Origin: Oxyruncus cristatus
Lineage: Eukaryota; Chordata; Aves; Passeriformes; Cotingidae
Length of the DNA stretch: 64,000 bases
Direction: 5' to 3'
Assembly (NCBI GenBank): GCA_013399855.1
Contig: VXAY01004360.1
Location: forward strand, 49,579 to 113,578
Positions 1-10,590 of this stretch are shown here, one piece after another. Each line of letters begins with the position of its first letter. The stretch's first letter is position 1. A program made the position numbers and the translations under genes. A model generated the notes under the pieces. That model made no database searches. It saw only the letters and a program-made list of their open reading frames with translations, and was not told the DNA's origin.

Positions 1-3000
1 TCTAATTTCATTTAAAAATTAGATGAATGATAAGCAAATTAGCTTTACTGGGCTAACATTATTTTTTAATGGTCTTAGGAAGTTAAAACAAATATTCACA
101 GAATTTTCTACAGAGGAAAACATGTGCCCTTCGCATAGCTTCACCTGAAATTTTCAATTTATGCAGCAGAAACAGTTCTTGTTGTCTCCAAAATCAAGGT
201 AAGAAGGAGCTATTGCATTTTTATCTTTTTTTCAACCATTTTCTGAATATATTTATAGTAGAAATACTTCTAGCTTCAATGCTGATAAGAAGTTGCACTT
301 ACAATTTTTTAGGAAATTATATCTTCGATACTCCTGACGAATCCTCACATTTGCAGCAAGGCAAGAAAGAAAGGCAATTTCTAACTTGTTTAAAAGTTGG
401 GCTATGCTTTCAAGTTTTCAGTACACTCTAAGCAACCAAATCACAGCGTAAATAAATATGCTATGGAATGGGAGAGGGCAAGGAGATATATTAGATTTAG
501 AAGCATTACTTTAATGAAGAAATCAATACCATTCTAGCTTGTAATTTGCTTAACCATCTATCCATTTATGACCATGATTAATTTAATTTATTTTTTAGTA
601 AGAAGACATATTCATGCCTTAGTTTATTGCAAACCCCACAGTTCCGACCATTTGCACTCTAACAGCACAATTCCCTTCCAGGGAACGTGATGTGACTTTT
701 GTGGTTTGTGATTTTAGCATATCCGTTTTCAATAGTTCTGAGCATATATGACTGGGCTTTAAAAGAGAAGGTGAAAGTAGATCATTCTCTAGTTTAGATA
801 ATGATTTTTGATCTCCTACAAAGGAATATTTGATATATAATAATTGAATGCAGATATCAAGATAAGTAGTCTTCCCATGCTATCCTTTATATCACCTGTG
901 CATGAGACTGGATGTTTATGTATAGGCAAAGTACTATGTATGGGGAAAGAATGATCCAAGGATGAATATTTTTCTACAACTAACAAAAACAATATAAAAC
1001 AAATTTTAAAATGTCATTCCTTTCCCAAATACATTTATTTTCATCATATTATCTGATCATAATACTATATAGGTCGGAAGAGTTCTGAATTTCTAAAGGC
1101 ACTTGGATTTTGGCCATAAAACATGATTATGTCATAATCAAAAGGTAGCAAAACTTCTTTACAGGATAAAGAATATGTCTCCATAGCCCTGCAATTTCAC
1201 TGGCTGAAGCTCGAAATAGTTAATAGGGTATAAAACCCCAACAATAGGCAAACACTGTATTTTCCAATGATAATTTAACACCTGCTTCTCAACTTCTGCC
1301 CCATTTCCCAGGACTCAGTGCCTATGGAATTTCTGTAGTTCCCTGCAGTGCTGATAACAGAGATGGAGAGCTATAAAAATGTCTTTTTTTTATGTCTGGT
1401 GTTCTTTAGTGAAAGTACTGGGGGACATTCATCATTTTTAAGGAGCTTTCTTTTTAATGCTGTCATGGGAACGTGTTTGATTTACTCTCCTTCTCCCCAT
1501 TGCTTCTGCAATAGTGAAGATTGTTTCCATGGGCTAGAATGGCATTCTGGGATTTATCATGTGTGTCTTAGCAGTACCAAGTGTTGGAGTGGGAAAAACT
1601 GGAAAGTATGGAAGAACAGCCTCTTTCAGGTAAAGATGTGATTAAAGCAAAGGTTCACATAAAACAGTTAGAGAGTCCTGCATTTTTCAATGCTGCTTAT
1701 GACTTTCATCCTTCCACGTCTTTTGTCTCTAGCAGAAAAGACAGCTTAAATAAAAGCAACCAGAACAAACCAGTGAGCAAAGAATGGCTCATACAGCTAT
1801 TGTTGATACTTTAAAAATATACATGTGATACTTTTTGGACTTGACAAAACTTTAGGAAACATCACATCATGCAGCTAACCAATATAAGCAGTTAGAGAAA
1901 TGTAGGGGCTGCTTCACATATCTGGTATCACACTGTAAATGTGAAACATGGATAGGAGATGGAACCATTAAATCAAAGTCTTTATTGCCCAACCTAAATT
2001 TTGCTTCATATTTCCTCTATTAAAATCCAAACTCTTACAGACTCCCATGCTCTTCTTTCTTATTTCTGGGTATCCACCAAAGTCAAAGGTAGTTCCACTG
2101 GGAGAAAATGAAAGGCAAGAAATTATCCCATAATTTAGGAATAGCACAGTTGACTGGATGTGTATTTGAACCTTATCTGAAGTTACTGTAGAACTAACCT
2201 AGAACTGAAAATTAACAGAACATTTTCATTAAAACAAGGAATTTTCCCACATTCCATGGTAGCACATTACCTATAAGAAAATAATTACAAAAATATCTTG
2301 AACGTCTGTACACATTCTCCTCTTAAGGGTAGAGGTAGCAAAAAGTGATCCTGGGAGAAAACAGTATGGCGCATGTAAATTGAAAAATTTGCATAAATGT
2401 TTTTGAAATAACTATAACATCAAGCATACAGAATACATGGAAGCATGTGAAAATGCAGAAACATGCTGGTTTCAGGATGCCACCATTGCAGAAGGTCTGC
2501 CTGCAACATCAAAAATAGCAGGGCAATTCCTTCGTCAAGGCTAGAAATGACAGATTGTGTTGGACTGACTAGGGACAACAGTAGAAGAAATGGCATTCCT
2601 AAAATACTGGTTAAAACAGGAGCACATCTACTTAACTTCAGCTGAGCCATTAAATTTTGATTGTAATTCCTGTGCGTAGTCTTACTAAATACAGGAATGG
2701 GAATCAATGGTGATCTGGAAAACACCAACACTCTTGGGGGAAAAAAAACCAAAAATCTGTTATCCTAAACAGATGGCAATTTTGAATATATAGCGGGAAA
2801 TGGGAGAAGGGTGCAATTGTGCAGAATTTCATTCTGCAATATAAGAACAAAGTTTTGCCTTATTATACCATAATAAGGTTCTTTCTGAGAAAATCTGTAG
2901 CTGTCTTCTCTGATGAATGAAAAGGTTTTTCCAGATCTCTCAAAACTGATTTCTTAGCCAATACCACTGCAAAATCCCCTAGCATTTCAAGTCTTACTTT

Positions 3001-3176
3001 CAGACTCTGCTGTAGCTGGACTTCTTTCCTGAGGGACAAAGGAGAAGTGGTGAACAGTAAAACATGAGAGCACTGATACAAGAGGAGAAAATGCGCAGAG
3101 ATAATCCCACAGGGTCTCAAAACTGAAAAATTACCCACAATCTTCCACGGAGCAAAATCAGACTCTGCATACTCAC

Positions 3177-3255
3177 CTGGGCCCCGGAGCAGTTTATTTA
3201 TCTCTGAGCTACTAAATTCAATTTGAGTGCTACTATGACCTTCACCTTAGCATCT
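3177..3255 (-). other. candidate unannotated (poison or noncoding) exon in intron 4
   Basis: On the SMOC2 strand a T-rich tract ending TTTTTTTTGCAG is followed 79 nt later by an exact consensus donor CCCAG|GTGAGT. The 79 nt contain stops in all three frames. If spliced after exon 4 (one base carried over), the reading would be P-E-M-L-R-stop, so inclusion would truncate the protein just after the first thyroglobulin domain. The splice signals are seen directly; use as an exon is inferred. Matching pairs of splice sites also occur by chance. Confidence 0.25.
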
Positions 3256-3710
3256 CTGCAAAAAAAATGAGCTCAAAAAATGAGCTGAAGCGTTCTGGCA
3301 GTTTGTTTGCCAGGCACATGAATATACCCTTAAAAGGAACTAGGGTTAGGTTTCTGTAGAGATACAATAATTCTCACATTAATCTATAAATTAGATTGGA
3401 ACTACACTGCAGCTTCTCCTCAATAATATCAGATACAAATAGAAAAAGTGAAAGTATAGTAACTCAACAACATTTTGAGCCAAAAATAGTGGCATGTGTT
3501 ATGAAACATATGAAAAAACTATTTATTGAACTTTCAGCATCAGCATAACCCTTTTTTCACTGATGTCAGTGAAAGGACAGAGAGGAAGGAAGGTACAAAT
3601 GGATTTTGCAGAGAAAGCAATGAAAGCATGCTTTCAGAAAGCCCTGGCTACGGGCATGTAAAAGCACCTCTACTCAAATTTACATTGAAGCACAAAAGTG
3701 CTACCCTAGC

Positions 3711-3862
3711 TATAGAATCAAAGAATTATAGAATAGTTTGGAAGAGACTTCAAAGCATATTTCATTCCAGCCTCCCTGCCTTCCAGTACAGCAGGTTGCT
3801 TGGAGCCCTATCCAACCTGGCCTTGAACATTTCCAGGGTTGGGGCATCCACACAACTAAAGA
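3711..3862 (-). repeat. CR1 retrotransposon relic, 3' end, minus orientation
   Basis: The block runs from TATAGAATCAAAGAATTATA through TTTGGAAGAGACTTCAAAG, CCAGCCTCCCTGCC, GCTTGGAGCCCTATCCAACC and CTTGAACATTTCCAGGGTTG to GGGGCATCCACA. This is the familiar antisense CR1 3' end. It is truncated after about 150 bp, as is usual for 5'-truncated CR1 copies, and is the best preserved of the short CR1 pieces here. Confidence 0.9.
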
Positions 3863-4935
3863 AGACTTATCCATGTGTCTTCTGAAGATGCAAACCGGTC
3901 ATGAGCAATAATTACAGTAAAATGAATGTACATTTGCCTCTATTTTAGGGTTTCTGAATATTTTATATTATTTTTCACAATTGACTATCATTCCCCAGTG
4001 ACTTTTCAGACTGGATCAAAAGGAGTATTCTGAAGAGTATTCTTTCAGGCTAAAGTTCCCCTACAGGCATGATGCATGGAAGATTCAGCAAGTCATTTAA
4101 ACAAGACCTTAAAACTGAAATTAACTTTTTATAAACTTTGTTGAAATTTTCTCGATTGTCTCTTCCTTCCTCCATCTATTTATTCAAAACATCAATGAAT
4201 GATTGAAGTATATTGGTCCAGGTGAATTCCCTCAAAGGCCCTAACCCACTTTCTTTTTCAGTTTCATTCTCATTACAGGATTGACTTTTTAAAGCTATTT
4301 CTCCAGCCGTCTGACAGAGAATGGTGCTGCAACGCAAACAGCAATGCAATAGATTGGGAGAAAATATTTGTAGAACTATTTTTGTGCAGTTCTGTCAACC
4401 TCAAGGGGAGTGAACAGCAATTCTGATAGCTGTTAATACTCTTGGGATTTACATTTATTATCAATTTCAATGAAATAGGGTCAGAAGCAAATCCCTAGAA
4501 GACTGAACCTGTTAATTGTTCTGAGGAAAGACAAAAGCTAACACTCAAGGTAGTGCTTTCATTATGCATTCATAAGACAGAGATTTTGTTATGTTCTTAA
4601 TGCTTCTTTTTGTTATTTTTCTAATTTCTCCTCTGGATTTGGTCATTCTGTTGTAAGAGTTCTTTCACTGGGCTATGTTACAAACACATATTCCCACTCT
4701 GTATTTTTTGGTGGTATGGAGTTTTTTTCTGCACTCTAAATATCTGAAAAGGGTAAATTTCTCTGAAATTTTTTTGCAATGAGTTTATGTGCAAGAGAGT
4801 TTCAATGTAAAGTATTATATCCACCAGTCAGTTACATGGTTGTCCATATATGGACACATAAATATGGTAAAAAAAAACCACTGCAGAAAAACCCTTCAAT
4901 AGCTAGATCAAAGCACAAATCAGGTAGATGGATGC

Positions 4936-5128
4936 CAAAATCACAGGGAGGTTTAGGGTGACCGTGACCTTAGATTTCATGCAGGTCTACATGAAAAGCC
5001 AGACCAACTTTCTCAGAGCCTCATCCAGCTGAATTTTGCCACTAAGGATGGGCCATCCATCAGCACCTGCTTCTGTGCTTAACCACTCTTCCAGTAAAGA
5101 CTTCTTTTCCTTAAGTCTAGTAAGATGC
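4936..5128 (-). repeat. CR1 retrotransposon relic, 3' end, minus orientation
   Basis: Degraded copy of the CR1 3' region read on the opposite strand. Recognisable anchors in order are AATCACAGGGAGG, GACCTTAGATTTCAT, TCTCAGAGCCTCATCCA, AAGGATGGGCCATCCA, GTGCTTAACCACTCTTCCAG and GACTTCTTTTCCTTAAGTCTAG. These correspond to the CR1 antisense order of 3' tail, the 'ggatgggcatcca' block and the 'taaccactct...cttctt' block. It is heavily diverged, hence old. It stops about 60 bp from the SMOC2 exon 4 donor. Confidence 0.7.
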
Positions 5129-5191
5129 CACAGATAAACTCTGCTATTCACGACACGCTCTCATATCCTGGGCCAGCCAAATAAGATTTAC

Positions 5192-5291
5192 CTGGGCAGC
5201 GGGGAGTTTTGTGGGCCACAGCAGTACCACTGATTGGACGACCATTGGGAGTGACACACCAGCAGTATCCAGTGTAACTATGGCACTGAAC
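5192..5291 (-). CDS. SMOC2: SMOC2 exon 4: second half of thyroglobulin type-1 domain
   Basis: Third visible coding exon, 100 nt, phase 0 in and phase 1 out. It reads VQCHSYTGYCWCVTPNGRPI and ends HKTPRCPG. It carries the QC and CWCV signature of thyroglobulin type-1 repeats plus the last cysteine, completing the six-cysteine set begun in exon 3. The acceptor is TTTCTGACAG before GTTCAG; the donor is CCCAG|GTAAAT. A single base (G) passes to exon 5, which I did not find in 1-5191. In the SMOC family the next parts are a SMOC-specific linker, a second thyroglobulin domain and an extracellular calcium-binding (EF-hand) domain; these should lie to the left of the window. A CR1 relic ends about 60 bp past the donor. 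Confidence 0.96.
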
Positions 5292-6394
5292 CTGTCAGAA
5301 ACAACATGAACCACGTGCAGCTCGTCAGACATATGCCTGTTATCCCACAGCATTCATACATGTGAGTACAAAAGACTAATCCAGCAAACTATATTGACCT
5401 AGAACAGGAAATCTAGAACAGGAAACCAAGTTGGACCTAATCTCAGTCCTACATATGATTTTTTAGCATACAGTGTATTTTATGCAAAGTCTAGTAGGTG
5501 CTTCAGAATCAAAAGGAAGAGAAAACTATTGAAATATGTGGTTGTTTACACCCTATCTTAAATGAGTGAGGTGCAGGTGTTATAAAAACCTCACAAGGAA
5601 GTTTCTCAAGGGACACATAAACTGTTCCTGAAACAAGTAATCTTGAGGTTTTTTTCCACATAAAGAACATATTGTTCCACCCACTGAAGGAGCACGACAG
5701 AGTGCTTCTGCCAGCATTATTCATATCCCAAGCTGTCAGAAAGGAAACTCTTGGAATTCCACTTAGAAATCAATTACATGATATTTCCTAAGGGCCAACA
5801 TCACTTCCCTCACTATGTCTTGTGCACAACTCCACAACTGAGATGCAGTACAGAGGTGGCAGAAGGTGGTCTTAACTGGAATATGTATCACAGGCTAAGC
5901 TTCTAACCGTGTCCCTTCTGAATTCCATGATCTAAGTAAGTAAATTATCCTCAGAACATGTGCTTGGAAAGAAAATCAGCTGAGAATAGGGAAGAATCCT
6001 GTATGATTCATGCTTTAGCACTAAGACATGAACTCTGGTCACAAGATTTCTGGTTCAAATCAGGAACAGATCAGAAATTCCAAGCATTTTCCCACCTAAT
6101 GAGTATTTGGGGGCTGCAAGAATGACTCAGCTGCCTCATCCTAGAAGAAACAGGGAGGGTATTACACAAACAATAGTAATGTTAGGTTCTTTTGCTGGCC
6201 GACTCTGAAAAAAAGAACAAGGACTCTGCATATAACATGGATTTTCCTTCCATTTTTTGATGTCAGTGTTAGCAAAAATTACATTTAACTGAAATTACAT
6301 TTCTCTTTATTACATTTGTCTCTTCTTCACCCACTTCAAACACACATATTCTGACTTTACAGCCATGCAAGATACTAAATGAAAAATTTTCAAC
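5292..6394 (-). other. SMOC2: SMOC2 intron 3
   Basis: This 1103 bp intron splits the first thyroglobulin domain. It starts with the weak donor GTTGAA and ends TGACAG. Contents: a possible MIR relic at about 6013-6142 and a 14 bp imperfect tandem (AGAACAGGAAATCT then AGAACAGGAAACCA) at 5401-5428. No coding signal seen. Confidence 0.9.
6013..6142 (+). repeat. possible MIR-type SINE relic, plus orientation
   Basis: TTAGCACTAAGACATGAACT, then CTGGTCACAAGATTTC and TGGTTCAAATCAGGAAC, resemble the tRNA-derived MIR head (agcacggactctgga ... gggttcaaatcc), with a tRNA B-box-like GGTTCAAATC. A later CTCAGCTGCCTCATC could be the 'ctcagtttcctcatc' MIR core. Heavily diverged and interrupted, so weak. Confidence 0.4.
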
Positions 6395-6501
6395 CTGACT
6401 GTATGTGCCATCATCATTGCATTCTGGAATAAACACTTGTTGAAATTCTTTGCGAGCTTGTTCCTGGGTATACTTCCTCTCAGCCACACATCTGGAAACA
6501 T
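6395..6501 (-). CDS. SMOC2: SMOC2 exon 3: first half of thyroglobulin type-1 domain
   Basis: Second visible coding exon, 107 nt. With the G carried from exon 2 it reads DVSRCVAERKYTQEQARK and goes on to VFIPECNDDGTYSQ, giving cysteines 1 and 2 of the first thyroglobulin type-1 domain (RC and PEC). The acceptor is excellent: a CT-rich tract ending TCTCTAG directly before ATGTTTCC. The 3' boundary is fixed by exon 4, which must supply V-Q-C, so the donor is CAG|GTTGAA at 6395/6394. That donor matches consensus only at CAG and GT, unusually weak. Total phase works (1+107 = 36 codons). Reading past the donor runs into V-E-N-F, unlike the family. The exon is unambiguous from its protein; only the donor is odd. 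Confidence 0.96.
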
Positions 6502-7400
6502 CTAGAGAAAAGAAAAAGACAAGTCAGTTGAATGGTGAAATATGAAGAAAAGATGGGTGATCACCTATATTCTGAAAAAGGAAGACGGCTCAGAGATTCA
6601 TGTAGAGGGAAACAGACTTCTAATCAGTGAAAACGTACAATTGTTTGCATTATTTTTAGGGAAAAAAACCAATGTAGGACAATAATTTCTGGACAATAAT
6701 CCATAACCATGAAACAAAATGGAGAGATGCCTAGAGGTATAACCTTTCCATTCCAAATGCCACCAAAGAGCAGAAGCCCAAACAGAGATTCTCCTCCTAA
6801 TTTAACACTCCAATAGCTGCCACACTGCAGCACCCATTGCACAATATTCTATCAGAGCTGATGGCAGCACCAGCTTTCTGGTGCTTCAGGAAAGGCAAAG
6901 GAAGGAGCAAGAGTATAACTTCCTTGTACTTCCTACTGAGAATTTACACACTACTTACTACAGTTAGGCAGCAACCTCAGCTGTGACTACAGATGTCCCT
7001 ACCAAGCTGGTAAAAAAAAATAAACTATGCTGTACAGCACAGGGACTTACTGGGAAGGTGATTCAATAATAATTTTGAACATGATTAATTCATAATATCC
7101 TAAAATTTAATGTAAGAGTTTATGATTTAAACATGGTACAAGTCAAGACTACCACATGGTACTTTTTTGTCCACTGTGTGGTTTCTTGCACCATCTCCTT
7201 CATTGCCTGGTCATGGTCTCCATCCAAGACAAGTTAACAAATCAGCCAGCTTTAATTCAGTGGAGTTTCTATTGTCTAATAAATTATATTGTCTACTACG
7301 TATACTTTATTTCAATTAGGCTCCCAAGGGCTGAAAAAAGACACATAAAATAAGCTGTTGTACCTTTTCCATGTTTAAAGACATTAAAAATTTTAGCGTA

Positions 7401-7440
7401 CTGTTGATGCAGAATCAGAACTGCTGATGCAGAATCTGCT
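7401..7440. repeat. 20 bp tandem duplication
   Basis: CTGTTGATGCAGAATCAGAA followed by CTGCTGATGCAGAATCTGCT; core TGATGCAGAATC identical in both. Confidence 0.9.
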
Positions 7441-9764
7441 TGAGCTAAGCAATTTCAGGAAAAATGAGAATACTTAAATGAGCTTAAGGTAGTATTAATG
7501 ATTTCAAGATGTGACTGGAGCATCGAAATTAGAATGATCTCAAACATACAAGCAGAGAAATTTGCTGCTTCTGATCCTTGTTTTGTTTAAATACTGTTTG
7601 ACAGAAATTGTCCAGTGAACCTCTGTGAGACAGGAATACTGGGGCGATTCGTTAATGCTTATGAAGTTCTTTGAAAGCACGGGGACAAGCTTTCTAGTCC
7701 ATGCAAGATGCACATTGAACAGAATCTGAACAGTGAGACAACAACACTTGACAGGGTTTTGGCATTCCCAGGAGCACACAGCTGAGCCAGCTAAATTCCT
7801 GTCCCCCAAGCACCCTCTCTGGGCAAGTATGATCCAGACATACATACACAAAACCAGCATGGAAACTTGTTGGAACGGCAGAGATTCTTTTTTGGGGGTA
7901 AATCCTTCACTGGTCATCTCCACTAGCTTTTGACGACTCAACTGGTAACATTAACATTAAAAAATCCCTTCAAGTCACAGGCAATCTGCTATGGAAGTGT
8001 ACCATAACAAGGACAGAAACTGGTCCTCAGCATCTACATTCTGAAAACAAAATCGGGGCCCCTTAATTCTAATCTTCATATTTCCCTCCTGGTCTCAGAT
8101 TCATGTGTGCTACTTCTGTGCATTGCTTTACTCTTCTCACAGGAGTATTAGAAGAGTTCATGTTGGTAATATGCCCAAAATACAAATTGTTTCATTTTGA
8201 AAAAAATGAAACACTATATTTCAGTTTTAGCAACTTTAATTGTATTATGCTGTTTCAGGAGGGATGCTTACAGAGATGCAGTGATACCTAAAATGGTCAG
8301 AAAAAGTTCAACCATCCAGAAATGTGCAAAAGAAAAATAATAAGGAACTGGATTAATTTGTACTCTGGTACTTTATTGTTTGTTTCATCAAGGGAATAGT
8401 ATGGCCATGTACTGTGCAGCTCAGGTACAGTCTGTTAATGTGTTCACTGCCAAAGTTTTTTGGGTAAAAAAAAAGAAACATTTTATGCAAGCTTTGGTGT
8501 CGTAAGCCTTCTTCTGAGCGTGGTTTGGTTATACAGTACTTAATAACATGTGGTTTTAATGTAGCTAGTATTTTAACTGAAAATAAATCACTCCTTTGTT
8601 GGACCTCTGTCCTCGTTTTTCTAGAATGACATGTGGTTTAAATGTCTAAAAGGAAAAGTGATATAAATTCCATCACATAAGGTCTCTGGTATAGTACCAA
8701 CAGGGTTGTAAATTATCTCCAATATTTGAATTATCATGAAAACATGCCAAGGAGAAAGAGAAGTTCTCCAAAACTGTCCACAAACTTGTTCCTAAACAGC
8801 CCGATGCTCTAAAGGCCTCCTGTTTGTGGATGATCTAATATGCTTTAAAATCAACAATTACCAAATTTATTGGAATATAAAATTCACATTTGAAGTCCTA
8901 CTTTGTATTTTATAACCATGGAAACATTTTAAAGCTGTTGGGCATTACTATACTTCAGTATGCCCAAAATAAATCCATGAGGAAAATCTCTTATCAAGTT
9001 AAGCATCTGAAACTGTGTAAAGTCAAAATATTATTTCCAGTTCTGTTTTTCATTTTACCAAGATATTACCATAGGAGAATAATTATGACACAGAAATGAG
9101 GTCCAAACCTGACAGAGGAAATGTAGTAGGGTGAGCATATAGAAAGAAGACATATAGAAACACTCAAACTCAGAATATTAATGACCAATTGAATTATTAA
9201 TTCAGAGGAGCTACATCCCTTCCAAATAAAAGAAATCACTGACGACAAAAGAAGTTATAATATTTTTATAACAAATTTGTAAGGCTACACCATCTGAGCA
9301 TCTGCCTCTGTGTCCTGCTTGCAATATCTTCAAAATCTACTGTGCAATTACAAAAAATTTTTCCAAAGAAAAAGAATTCAAGATCTTTAGGGACTAGACA
9401 TTTATACAAATAACAGTTGAAAAAGGATGAGAAAATAAATTTGTGACATGACTGGGAGAAAAGCCGAAACATAAGCTAACATCAAAACACCAGAAAAGAG
9501 ATAGCTGTAGGAAATCTTGCAGCTCCTAACACACAGAAGTCATGGGCAAGATCCTAATCCATAGGGAAACAAACCTTTCACATGGCCATTGCTCGTGATC
9601 ATTCAGCAAAGCCAAATCTGGGACTGGTTGTGCAAAGTCGTTTAAGTGCACCTAGACAATTCTTGTCTACAGGCCCCTCTGTGCACCTTGCAGTAGTCTA
9701 ACTAATGAAGATGACTCACATGAATCTCAAATTAGTAGGAGGAGTTTGTCAGAATGGGGGTAAT

Positions 9765-9818
9765 ATAAATAAATAAATAAATGAATGAATGAATAAATAA
9801 ATAAATAAATAAATAAAT
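9765..9818. repeat. (AAAT)n/(AATG)n microsatellite
   Basis: About 54 bp of tetranucleotide repeat: AAAT units with an internal run of three ATGA units, then AAAT again. Interrupted structure suggests an old, once polymorphic locus in intron 2. Confidence 0.97.
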
Positions 9819-10504
9819 CTTTCTAAGGGGATAACAGTAAAGTCCCTCACATACGAATTCAATTTTGCTCTTTATCTAGAACAGGAATCAGTCAGATCAG
9901 GACAGACCCTGATTATTTTAAAATGAAGACAGAGTATGAAAAGTGGTAAGACTTACCTGGTACCTACCTCTATGCTGATTAATCAACCCACAGATTTTTC
10001 AGCTTGGATCCTGACCAAAACACGCTAAACTCTTTTGAGGTGAGCAGAGTCCCTCTGATAAGAACCTGTGGGAACTCCAAAGCTGCAAGGTGTTGGAGGG
10101 TTGACAAGCACTGTGCAATGCTACGAATGCATTTTTTTAAAAATCTGGTTTTGTTTAGATCTTTGGAACTGTCTAGTGGAAAAATAAGGGGCTTGAAAGC
10201 ATTACTGGTTTCTTACTAAAATTCCCACTTTATTTCACTCCCTAACTAAAGTATTAAATAAGGAAGCTAGCAGGCTCAAGCTGGAATACGGTCCATAACC
10301 TGGTGAAAAGACCATTAAGTTCCAAGACCTGTTAAAAGCTGGCTGAAATGAGGCCTTATTTGCTTATAGTTATACAGCGGGAAGAACTAATTCTGAAGAT
10401 ATTTATGCCCAGCTGTAATTTGGAATTATGGCAACTCAGTGAGACTTTATCCTCTCAACTCCAGGTAAACGGGTTTTTACATCCCAGAACCTTGTGGGGG
10501 ATGA

Positions 10505-10590
10505 AAAGAAAAAAAAAAAAAAAAGGAGGGGAAAAAACCAACCAACCAACCAACCAACTAACAAACAAACAAACAACAAACAAACAAACC
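10505..10590. repeat. compound simple repeat: poly-A, (ACCA)n, (AAAC)n
   Basis: A run of A (about 10509-10524), a short AGGAGGGG spacer, then ACCA repeats (about 10537-10558) changing into AAAC repeats to 10589. It creates repetitive chance ORFs on both strands. A poly-A followed by simple repeats can mark a retroposed tail, but no retrotransposon body is recognisable upstream. Confidence 0.95.

Larger units (their letters stand above)
1..5191 (-). other. SMOC2: SMOC2 intron 4, partial
   Basis: Downstream of the exon 4 donor I found no segment resembling the remaining SMOC2 protein, so this is intron to the window edge. It contains two CR1 relics (about 3711-3862 and 4936-5128) and an exon-like block with strong splice sites at 3177-3255. 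ORFs here (for example minus 2420-2752 and plus 3526-3885) show no family resemblance; the latter runs into a CR1. The rest is AT-rich with nothing recognisable. Confidence 0.85.

Noticed and set aside
3526..3885. 119-codon plus-strand ORF
   Set aside because: Its second half is antisense CR1 sequence and the first half has no family resemblance.
5144..5353. 69-codon minus ORF over exon 4
   Set aside because: Wrong-frame shadow of the real SMOC2 exon, which reads VQCHSYTGYCWCV in the frame fixed by exon 3.
6310..6501. 63-codon minus ORF beginning with ATG at 6501
   Set aside because: The ATG is the first three bases of exon 3 in the wrong frame; the true frame uses the G carried from exon 2.
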